A stretch of DNA of 64,000 nt from Lasiosphaeris hirsuta (Eukaryota > Ascomycota > Sordariomycetes > Sordariales > Lasiosphaeriaceae): assembly GCA_030549175.1 (NCBI GenBank), contig JAUKUA010000003.1:6014001-6078000 (forward strand), in the 5' to 3' direction. Positions 45,362-53,806 of this stretch are shown one piece after another. Both the position numbers and the translations under genes were made by a program. Each line of letters begins with the position of its first letter. Within the stretch, counting starts at the first letter, position 1. The notes under the pieces were generated by a model, which did not search any database, had not been told where the DNA came from, and saw only the letters and a program-made list of their open reading frames with translations.

Positions 45362-46014
45362 ATGAAGGCTTTCACCTTTGCCGCAGGTTGCCTCGTGGCG
45401 ATTGCTGCTACCGCTCCGGTGGCAGACACCAACTCGGCCGTTTCTCCCAAAGGTAGACAACTTAACCACATCCCATTTTTAGCAAAGAAATGGATTCTGA
45501 CTTTATTGACATTTTGTTTCAGCTGCTCGCTACTTTGAGTACTATTCGGTGCCCGCAGGGGCTGATGGAGAGGCCGTCAAGGCAGCCAAGGGTAAAGCGA
45601 ATCAGAATTTCCGATGGAACTCCAGAAAAGAGCTTAACCAGAAGATAGACAAACGTGATTTCCTCTTCTACCCCGTCCCATCGGGCGCCGATGGAGAGGC
45701 GGTCCAAGCCGACAAAGGTACGAGGGCAGATTCCAGAGATCCTTGACGATACTAGTCAGAATAACCGAGTTAACTAGGCGGCCAACAGCCAAGCGTGACT
45801 TTCTCTTCTACCCCGTCCCATCGGGAGCTGATGGAGAGGCTGTTCAAGCTGCCAAAGGTACTTTGGCAGATCCAAATTTCGGAAATGCCTGCCAGAATGA
45901 GGCTAACATGAAGTAGAAAAGCGGGATTTTCTTTTCTACCCCGTTCCATCTGGCGCCGATGGAGAAGCCGTCTCGGCCAAATGTATGGTCTCCGGTTCCC
46001 CAGAGTCTATTTGA
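45362..46014 (+). CDS. Kex2-processed repeat-peptide precursor (candidate dikaritin-type RiPP precursor)
   Basis: Exons are 45362-45452, 45523-45591, 45649-45717, 45789-45857 and 45917 onward; with the last exon unspliced the stop is at 46012-46014 and length is 131 residues. Residues 1-22 are a signal peptide (MKAFTFAAGCLVAIAATAPV). Exons 2-4 are each exactly 69 nt, and all introns are phase 1. Units 2-4 have KR (Kex2 site) followed by DFLFYPVPSGADGEAV and a short acidic/Ala/Lys spacer leading to the next KR. Unit 1 is divergent, lacks a preceding KR and reads YFEYYSVPAGADGEAV. This is the design of fungal precursors such as those for ustiloxin, phomopsin and epichloecyclins: a secretory signal, then tandem cores released by Kex2/Kex1. 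The neighbouring UstYa-type gene strengthens the assignment. The core sequence is not one I know. An alpha-pheromone precursor is less likely, as no WC..GQ..W-like core is present. Confidence 0.85.
45523..45982 (+). repeat. Four exon-plus-intron units encoding 23-residue peptide repeats
   Basis: Each unit is a 69-nt exon (the last is partial) plus a 57-71 nt intron. Exons 3-5 are nearly identical in DNA around the segment coding FLFYPVPSGADGEA. The introns between them also share fragments (GGCAGAT, AATTTCxGA-like), so the duplicated unit included intron sequence. Because all junctions are phase 1, units can be skipped or multiplied without changing frame. Confidence 0.8.
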
Positions 46015-46970
46015 GTGACCAGTGTACTGACGGCGAACAAAGAGAAGCCGGGCTACCCAAACTGACGGTAACAGTCCAAATTTGAGGCAACTTGCTACGC
46101 ATAGAGTTTATGCTTCAATTGTTGACATAACGCGGCCGTTCTGGTGACTTTCAAGAAGTGCTACTTGATATTGAGGTAGATAGGACTCTGGGTCTCATGG
46201 GAAGACTAGTTGCCGAGGATAAATGAGACATGCGTTATTCTATGTATTATTCAATATTGTCGTTTTAATCCCCGCATGATTGTGACTATGATCCTGAATT
46301 GTTACCAGTTATCACCAGGGTTATTGCATCCCGGGTCTTGGTACTTGTAAGTGACATCCGATAGGTAATATTCCCTTTACATGACACCATGACAACTTAG
46401 AGAAATGCGATCGTCGAAACTTGAGTTGAGCCGAGGTGAACATGTCTACGTGGTGTATTAAAAGCTGCAGCGGCTTACCAAGTGGGTTTCTAAACGGAGT
46501 GTGCATTCAATGCTTGAGGTCCGCAAGTTCAACTCGACAAGTTGCCCGTCGGTGTATATGGGTGATACCGTGGGGAACGGAAGGATGCTCTACAAAGAAG
46601 CCGTTGGTGTTTTAAGCAAGCACCTGATCTCCTAAGCCTAGTTCAAGCTCTACCTTTCCGTCCCAGATGGCTTGTTGTGTCTAAGTCAGCAACAGTAAGC
46701 ACATCGCAGTCAGAGATCGACGTTAGACTACCACCACCATGTGCGCCCGGCCGCCAACTTACCTGTACTTGGAAAGTGCATCGGAAATATCCAAACACCA
46801 TGACTGCATATTCCCACGTTTTACCAGATATTGTCCTACTCCTTTCGCAGCCGACATCAACGACGTCTTAGGCGGTTCCGCGCTTGGCTGGTTGTTTCGC
46901 TCCCTCTCCCCCTCTTTGACTGGAATGAATTCTCCAAGCCAAAAGAATTCCCGCGTTGGAATTTGTCGAA
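46015..46970. other. Intergenic region between precursor and UstYa-type gene
   Basis: No coding sequence is supported. Contains the 3' UTR of the precursor and the promoter of the UstYa-type gene. No second copy of the 44965 palindrome was found here. Confidence 0.5.
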
Positions 46971-48021
46971 ATGTCTTCGTTAGAAGAGAAATCCCGGTTT
47001 TCGAGTTCTCTCGAGCTTGAGACCAGCGATCAGCCCTTGTTAGCTGGCGGCGAAGCAGAGTCAGGGTCAAAAACACCACGCCGGCGTGGCTACTCCGCAC
47101 GCTTTTACCAGATCTTGCCTTATGTACTGGTATTGCTTGCAGGTACCAATCTTGTGACGGTTCCTCTTCTTCTTACAAAACATTCCTGCACTCCAGGCGG
47201 TCCCATATACCCCAGTTTGTCCTCTCCTTGTGAACATGTGTTGACCTAGCTAACCCCCTCGTTCAGAACTCAAAGGTGTTGATGAAACATATCGCTGGAC
47301 GCAATCTACTTCCACATTGTTCTCCCAGAGCCAATATGTTGCACGACCATCGCCAGAGGTGGATGCACTGTGGAAGGATCTCGGGGCCGAGAGTCAGTCC
47401 TCTCGCCCCACTGGCAGCTGATCACGAATCTAACACGATGCAGTCGATGACATCTTGATACCAGCTCACTACGGGAAAGCGATCGACGTATCGCCAGAAC
47501 ATGCCTTTGTCGAGTTTGAGCCAGGCAACCCCTCATTTGTAGTGTCGGTAGAGGCTTTTCATCAGCTTCACTGTCTCGTAGGTTCTGCACCCGGGAACCA
47601 ATCATGGCTGCTGTACTCACTCTTGTCCCAGAACCTCCTCCCGCAAGTCATTGTTTTACAATGCAGACTACTACAAGGACCTCGGAGTGAAAGAGTTTCG
47701 CAATCACGGAAAAACACTGCAGATGCACATCGGTATGAGGTCGCTTGACTGTTTTCTATCTCGTGAAAAGGGGCTAATACCGTACGCCTAATAGATCACT
47801 GTCTTGATATGCTGAGAGAACGGCTGACGTGCACAGCAGACGCGGGCATCCTACCGTCGTTCTACACCATCTACAACACAACGACGCCCGACTTCAAAAG
47901 AGACCATCACTGCCGGGATTATCAATCACTCCAGGCTTGGGGGAAAGCAGCGAAAGCGCTTCCCAAGGGCATGCTGCTTCGTCCCCCAGAAGGGGCGTTT
48001 GTATTGGAACATGTGCCTTGA
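46971..48021 (+). CDS. UstYa/DUF3328-type oxidase (peptide-modifying), with a one-base frame conflict
   Basis: Exons are 46971-47214, 47267-47392, 47444-47577, 47632-47732 and 47795-48021. Residues 1-45 are cytosolic (MSSLEEKSRFSSSLELETSD), followed by a membrane helix (YQILPYVLVLLAGTNLVTVP). The lumenal domain carries both family signatures: FHQLHCL at the end of exon 3 and HIDHCLDMLRERLTC across exons 4-5. It ends QAWGKAAKALPKGM then EGAFVLEHVP. In ustiloxin, phomopsin and asperipin pathways such proteins catalyse oxidative cyclisation of the precursor core, with the HxxHC motifs binding metal. Intron 3 (47578-47631) is 54 nt and stays open. After splicing, exon 4 reads N-L-L and then needs one base fewer in the CTCCTCCCGC stretch at about 47633-47644 to continue with RKS. 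The gene is therefore either mutated, mis-assembled or spliced in a way I cannot see. Confidence 0.8.
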
Positions 48022-48140
48022 GGCCACCATGGTAATACGGCATATGCACAGCGTTATAGACAGGATATAGCGAGTTGTTGCTCAAATTATAGGTTACAGC
48101 ATGTCTTTGACCTCTTGTGTCGGACGTATTCGGTAGGAAG

Positions 48141-50180
48141 TTATAGCTTTACATCCCCCCCCTCCATCGCCCTCCACTCTTTCTGCCCGAAAGGGGCGTA
48201 TGTCCCGTCTCTGAGCCAGAAAACGCTATCCCCTAGCATTTTGGCGGGATCCACACTCTGATTTCGCAGCCCGTTTTTCTGCTGCTTATTCGTCCCCGTG
48301 TTCTGCAGACCAACATCCTGAACAATCCTCAAGAACAGCGGCACCGCGTACTTTGGCAGGTTATCCCTGGCATGCTTCGCGAGGCTGGCTAGCAACTCCT
48401 CACTCGCCAGCGGCTGATCGATCGCGAGGGCGACACAGCCCGCCCTCCCGTCATGATGCGGCAGCTGCACGCCGTAAACATTCGCCTCGAGCACAGCCGG
48501 ATGGGTGCCCAGGGCCTGGGCCACCTCGGCCGTTGACACATTCTCGCTCTTCCAGCGGAAAGTATCCCCGATGCGGTCGCTGAAGTAGAGTCGGCCATCC
48601 CCGACCCCGTCCCACCGCAGCACATCGCCGGACCGGAACCAGGCGTCACCGGGGCGGAACACGCCCCGGGCAATCTTGGAATCGGTCGCCGCGCTGTTGC
48701 CAAAGTAGCCCTGGAACCGCGCACCCACGTCGTCGCTGGGCAGCTGCACCACGAGCTCGCCGGCCTCGCCGGTGTGCGCCCGCTGGCAGAAGCCCGTCCG
48801 GGGGTCGCGCCACGGCGCCTCCGTCTCGAAGTCGAGGCGCACGATGGCGCTGCGCGAGGCGACAAAGGCCTTGGAGAGCACCCCGTACCGCCCGATGGCC
48901 CCCTTGGCGAAGTCGTTTCTCGACAGGTTCCACAGCCCCAGCGCACCTTCGGTGGCTGCGTAAAATTCGAAAATGGTCTGGGGGGGAGGGTATTAGCTGC
49001 GGGCCCCCCGATAACTTTTTTTTTTTTTTTTTTTTTGAGAGGTACGAACATCTATCCCGAAGCGCTCCTTGAACTTGTCCCACACGTCAGGCCGCAGCCC
49101 GTTCCCCATGGCGATGCGCACATTGTGTTTCTTGTCGAGGTTCTCGCCCGTCACTGGGTCTATCTCGGCCGGTGTGACGGTCAGGTACCGGCACGTCTCT
49201 CCCACGTACAGAAAGCCGGTGGCCTTGGTCTCGCGGGCCTCTTTCCAAAAGGTCTTGGTTGAAAACCGGCGTCCAAGGGAGACCGCCGCGCCAGCGAAGA
49301 GGACACTAGCTACGCCGATGCACGAGGCGGAGCTATGGTAAAGGGGCATGCACTTGAACTAGTTTATTAGATCTAGAAGAGCGACAGGCTGGGGGAAACA
49401 AGGGGGGGGGGGACTCACGACGTAGAAAATGTCATTGCCCTTCAAGCTCATGCCCTTTACCGCCATCATGGCGGCCATGTAGATCTTGCCCCACGACACC
49501 ACGGCCGGCTTCGGCAGGCCTGTGGTACCCGAGGTATAGATCAGAATAGCCATGCCGACATAGCTCTCAACGTTGCGCACCTCATCCATATACCTCGCCG
49601 GCGCGGCCGCCGCCGCCTCCGCCTCCACTTCGGGCGAAAACACGACAAACCGCACGGCCGGCAACTCCCCGCGGACCTCCTCAGTCAACCCAGCCTCCAA
49701 CCGCGGATCCACGATGGCAAGTGTCGCCGCCGACGCACGGAGCGAGTGCGTCAACGGCGCACCTGTCAAGTTATGATTGATAAATGCCGGCGTGGCCCCG
49801 ACAGCCCACAGCGCGAACCACAAAAACACAAACGCCGCCGAGTTGGTAAAGTCGAGCGCGACCACGTCGCCCTCGCGCACGCCGTGCATCTCGCGCAGCC
49901 AGCTGCCGTACCGCAGCACCGCGTCGTACGTGGCCGCGTACGTGTGCGCGGCGCCCTCGAAGAGCAGGAACGGCCGCTGGGCCGTGGCCGGCGACTGCGC
50001 GTGCTCTTCAAGCACGTAGAAGAGGTTGACGCGGCCGGCGCGCGAGGCACGGATGAGCTTGATTACGGCCCTGCCGAAGATGCGCGCAAAGACTACGTCG
50101 TGCTCGAGGGAGAGGCGTGCGTTAAGGTAGGCTGCGCCGGCGACGCTGGCGGCGGCGGCGGTTAGGGCGAGGGAGGCCAT
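48141..50180 (-). CDS. FATP/FAT1-type acyl-CoA synthetase (AMP-binding enzyme)
   Basis: Exons are 49419-50180, 49050-49358 and 48141-48977; introns of 60 and 72 nt, all phase 0, giving 635 residues. The N-terminus is a membrane-associated helix (SLALTAAAASVAGAAYLNAR). The AMP-binding P-loop is ILIYTSGTTGLPKPAVVSW, followed by MPLYHSSASCIGVASVLFAG, the family motif TIFEFYAATEGALGLWN and RSGDVLRWDGVGDGRLYFSD, then DTFRWKSENVSTAEVAQALG. This layout fits the very-long-chain fatty acid transporter/activator family (yeast Fat1), at peroxisome, ER or lipid-body membranes. Intron 2 has a GTTCGT donor and a T21 tract on the plus strand (A21 in the transcript). It is convergent with the UstYa-type gene, only 120 bp apart. 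A role in peptide acylation is possible but unsupported; a housekeeping lipid role is the simpler reading. Confidence 0.88.
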
Positions 50181-50744
50181 CTTTTTTTTTTTCGTCGTCT
50201 TCTTCTTCTGGTATTGGGTGGGGGTGCTGTGAGGGAGTCAGGACATCGGATGCCCGGATTTTATTATAGATACGTGGGCTGGTGAAGGGGGACGGTGTTG
50301 ACAACGAGACCGAGGTGAGGGAGAGGGAGCTGGCTCATTGCTGACACCCAGTATTTCCAGTTTGGGGGTAGTTGGAGTCCGTGTTGGAGCACGTTTTGTC
50401 GCCGTGGTTGGGGAGTGAGGGGAAAGGACCAACATACCGAGGCACGATCCCACATGAGTTTCAAGTTGAACCCCAACTCGGAACGACATTAGAGACCACG
50501 GTGCTAGTCTTGTGCACTGGGACCAATACGACGCCAGAGACACTGTAGCCTGCGACTTGAGCGAGAACAACTTATTCAATTCATCGCTCTGGGGAGAGGG
50601 TGTACCAAAAAGAATTTGGCCGGGCATGGCTTCGCTGCCCATAAATTTCCCTAAATTTTTGGCAACCAAAATTCTCTCCTTTCAAGACTAAAGTCTAGGG
50701 CACCCCTGACCCACCCCACACCATCGGTATTCCTCACTGGTCGC
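50181..50744. other. Intergenic region, boundary to repeat-rich DNA
   Basis: Promoter of the acyl-CoA synthetase gene. No other gene is seen; the ORF at 50238-50669 has arbitrary sequence. Downstream of about 50.7 kb all coding traces are relics. Confidence 0.5.
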
Positions 50745-51038
50745 CTGTATTACTGGCCCTGGACGAAAACGACCAGGACGGCCGAGAAACTGTCGTCAGT
50801 AGTCAGCACAGAGTCAAAGAGGCAAAGGTGGCCGTGAAGATGTTCACTCTTGAAGTGCTGGCATCGTTGAGCCACATCACGCCGATGGCGAATAAGGCAG
50901 TGAAGCCGCTGATATAGAGCAGCTTCTACATCATCGTCTAGGCTGTAGTCAAGATGCCTATGGCTACTGTTGGTAGAACGCAGGCTATGACCATTGCCAC
51001 GGCTGAGGTGAATTTGAGCATAATCGACTCCTGTATTC
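50745..51038 (-). pseudogene. DUF6594-type membrane protein relic with RIP-like stops
   Basis: Minus-strand translation gives MLKFTSAVAMVIACVLPTVA, then IGILTTA followed by TAG, TMM, TAG, KLLYISGFTALFAIGVMWLN, ASTSRVNIFTATFA, and, in a shifted frame, SAVLVVFVQGQ before a stop. This is the C-terminal pair of helices of the fungal DUF6594 family, as I recall its ending (...TAxxAVLVVFV). Both internal stops are TAG where CAG is easy to imagine, the expected product of C-to-T RIP. Only the last about 90 codons remain; nothing upstream is recognisable. Confidence 0.6.
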
Positions 51039-51723
51039 TACCACCCTAGTCTGCTGGAGATTGTCAGCGATCAAACAGGAACGCTGCAGCCTGGCTGCAC
51101 CCTGATCAAACTATACCAGGGAGTGCTACTGCAGTAGCGTCTCCACTCCTGTATCTAGAACTACCAGTCAAGGAGATGATAGATCCCTGAAGGCGTAGAG
51201 GGCCACTAATAGCGACAATGGCAATCGTGATTGCCCAGATTCGTCTTATATAGCCAGGCTGGTATTAACCGAACAATCGGTTGCGCAAGATGCCGGGTTA
51301 CTCGCGATATTGCTAGCCACCAACAAAGGTTGAGCTGAAGAGATATGATAATCCGGTTTGTTCAACTCAGCTATAGAGTTTTTCCAAGATATCTTTTCCG
51401 AACCAACTTGCAGGTGAACTCCTCCTGTCATTTACCGATTTAACGAGAGAGACGCATGTGTTCAGCCTCATGTTAGCTTGGTACCTGATAGGGGTGTTTC
51501 AGGGGGGTTCGAGTCAGACAAATCCATTTAAATTGAGTTGTGAGGTATAAACCAAAAAGTGCTGGTACATTACAGCTAGCGAAAAACACTGCAAAAACAG
51601 GGTGATCTAGTGTACAGATAGATTCATTATAGTTTCGTGCCTCAAAGCCCCCAAAAAACGTAATCCACTTGCCAGCTGCCCACACATTACTTCCACCACC
51701 TCCAAGCTCTCCATCTTCAATCT
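51039..51723. other. Unassigned repeat-flank DNA
   Basis: No conserved coding signal. The part from about 51480 to 51723 is presumably the 3' non-coding end of the Tc1/mariner element whose transposase relic follows. I could not find a matching terminal inverted repeat by eye. Confidence 0.35.
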
Positions 51724-51885
51724 TCAATAGCCAGTATATCTACCGTTGGCCTTGATACAGGTGTGCAATCGCCGCGGCATGGAGTGGATCAGTTTAAGAA
51801 GGTAGTCCTCTGGAATAGCCTCCCACGCAGCCATAATAGCCTGTTTGAGGTTATTTCTAGAGAGCGTAACTATGTACTGTCATGA
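51724..51885 (-). mobile_element. Tc1/mariner-type transposase C-terminal relic
   Basis: On the minus strand the frame ends SRNNLKQAIMAAWEAIP-EDYL, LKLIHSMPRRLHTCIKANGR and YTGY-stop. This is the conserved end of DDE_3 transposases ('AWExIPxxxxxxLIxSMPxRxxxxIxANGGxTxY'). The catalytic DDE/D part is absent or unrecognisable upstream, where the frame is interrupted. It is a dead fragment. The LINE described next inserted only about 60 bp beyond it. Confidence 0.7.
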
Positions 51886-51940
51886 ATGTCTTTTCACCGC
51901 CAATGGCTTTCTACATAGCCCTGACAACATAAAGGGCCAA

Positions 51941-53806
51941 CCCTGAAAACGGTAGATTGATTGATTGATAGGTTAACGTCTGGGGTTCGCCTAGGGCGAC
52001 GGGGACGCCGGGGGCCGAGGGCTATAGGCCCGAGCCCCCGGAAAGCTCGTGTAGACAACTATGAGATCCTCCTGCCCAAAATCCTAGCCTAGAATATACC
52101 CTTTGCCGTTAGAAGGTCCCACCAGCCCATCATAACTTACCTATCGCTCAAAGGTACACAAAAACTCCGTAGAGAAAAGCTACCTTTAATATCCAATAGG
52201 AAAGACAGGAACACCTTCCTCTCCCTCCACTTTGTTTCCTTCCCCGGGGTCGTGGGCCCTCGCCCACTCCCTTTCTTCGACAGTCTGCAGGGTAATTTCT
52301 TCCCGGGGTGATCCTTCCTATACAGGCCGAAGAGGGCTGGTGCTGGTTTGTTAGGGCGTAGGAGCTGTAGTGGCGAGCCTCCTCTCATGGTAGGAGTGAA
52401 AGTCCCCGTGCCCGGTTCTCTCTGCTAGGAGTGTGGCGAGCTACCTCCTTTGTAGTTTGAGCTCCGGGGGAGGCTCTCTCCTGAACTTAACCTTCCAGTG
52501 GGCGTAGTTTACGGGTCTAACCTCCTCCTACTACTCCTAGTATACCCTTGCCATGTGCCATCGGCCAGCGGGGCCCCCCTCTGGGTCTCCCAGCCTACCG
52601 GGTACTTAGCCCTCTCGTGTCCTCCCGTGGTATAACGTTCGTACGGTAATTCGCCCTTACACTTCTTCTTGAGCCCGTGGCACCTATCGTAGCTATTCCC
52701 AACGGTCTCCTCCCGTCCCCGATGACGACCTTCGGGTACTTCCGGGTCGTTTACCTTCTTCCTTCGCTCCGACCTCTAACCTAGTGGTCTGGGGATACCC
52801 GGCTTGGTCCCCCTTCCCTTAGGCGACGTTAAACCTTACTACGATTGAGTAGTCTACCCCTACCCTACTGAGGTTAAGGACTCTGGCGGCGTACTTCCTT
52901 CGCCTCTCTTCGAGAGCAAGGTTGATAGGCGGGATCCCTGATTCTACGTAGATGGCTTGGGCCGGCGTGATTTTCTAGATCGTGAGGGCGGCCCTAAGGG
53001 TGTCCTTAAGGACTCCCTCAAGCGCCGTACCCCCCCTCCCTTCCTATCCGTAGCCTTCGGGGCCCTTCTACTAAGCTTCTGACCCGTACAGAATCCGGCG
53101 CATTATTATGGCAGCTACCCCTCTTACCTCTAGGGCGGGGGATAAGACGGCCGCCTCTGTCCCTCCCTCTACCCTCACGAGTAGGTCGTCGGCGTATATG
53201 AGCCTTCTTAGGCAAGCCTTCACTGAGGTTTCCAGATAGAGGCTAAAGAGGATCGGTGATAGGGGGAGTCTTATGGGAGCCCGGATTTGGTACGGGGGCT
53301 GACCCCGTCTATCCGGAGTATAGCCTGCCTTCCTACCAGGAAGTTTAGGACGAAGTTGAGGAGGGCCGGGGGTCATTCTTGCTTCCTTATCCCATTAATG
53401 AGCCTTATTTTTTTTACACGTTATTGAAGCGTCCGGCGATGTCTCCCGTGAGGATCCCTTCTACCCTACCCCTCCGTAGGCCGTCTTCGACGTCGTGGAC
53501 TAGCGTGGTAAGAAGGTTGGTGGCCGACCTCCAGGGGGCCCCTCCGCACTGATCGGTATAAAGGGCCCTCCCCGCTAGGGCCGCCTCAGTAACCTTAGCC
53601 GCCACGACCCTCTCTAAGCCTCTCCCTTGGGTCAGAATAAGGGCTATCAGTCCAAGGGACCGGGTGGTAGTTGGGTCCTTCCCCTCCTTCGGTAGGAGGA
53701 TCACCTCGGCCGTTCGCCATGCCCTAGGGCAGTACCCCGTGGCTAGGCAACCCTGCAGAGGGCTCGGATTCCCTCCGCGAAGGCCGATACCCCTGAAAAC
53801 GGTAGA
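51941..53806 (-). mobile_element. 5'-truncated non-LTR retrotransposon (Tad-like LINE) with 16-bp target-site duplication
   Basis: The element body is about 51957-53790 on the minus strand. It is flanked by identical copies of CCCTGAAAACGGTAGA at 51941-51956 and 53791-53806. Next to the left copy is the 3' tail, read on the element strand as CCTATCAATCAATCAA. The sequence encodes pieces of a reverse transcriptase: ATGYCPRAWRTAEVILLPKE with GKDP, SLGLIALILTQGRGLERVVA, DQCGGAPWRSATNLLTTLVH, LPLSPILFSLYLE and the catalytic RLIYADDLLVRVE at about 53160-53205. Frames are interrupted by many TAG/TAA. TpA is frequent and CpA scarce, as expected after RIP. The 5' end begins inside the RT domain, so it was truncated on insertion. 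The tail, duplication and truncation are the classical marks of target-primed reverse transcription. Confidence 0.85.

Noticed and set aside
45362..46014. Alpha-type mating pheromone precursor
   Set aside because: Same secretory and KR-repeat design, but the cores lack the Trp/Cys/Gly-Gln pattern of Sordariomycete alpha pheromones, and a UstYa-type gene lies next door.
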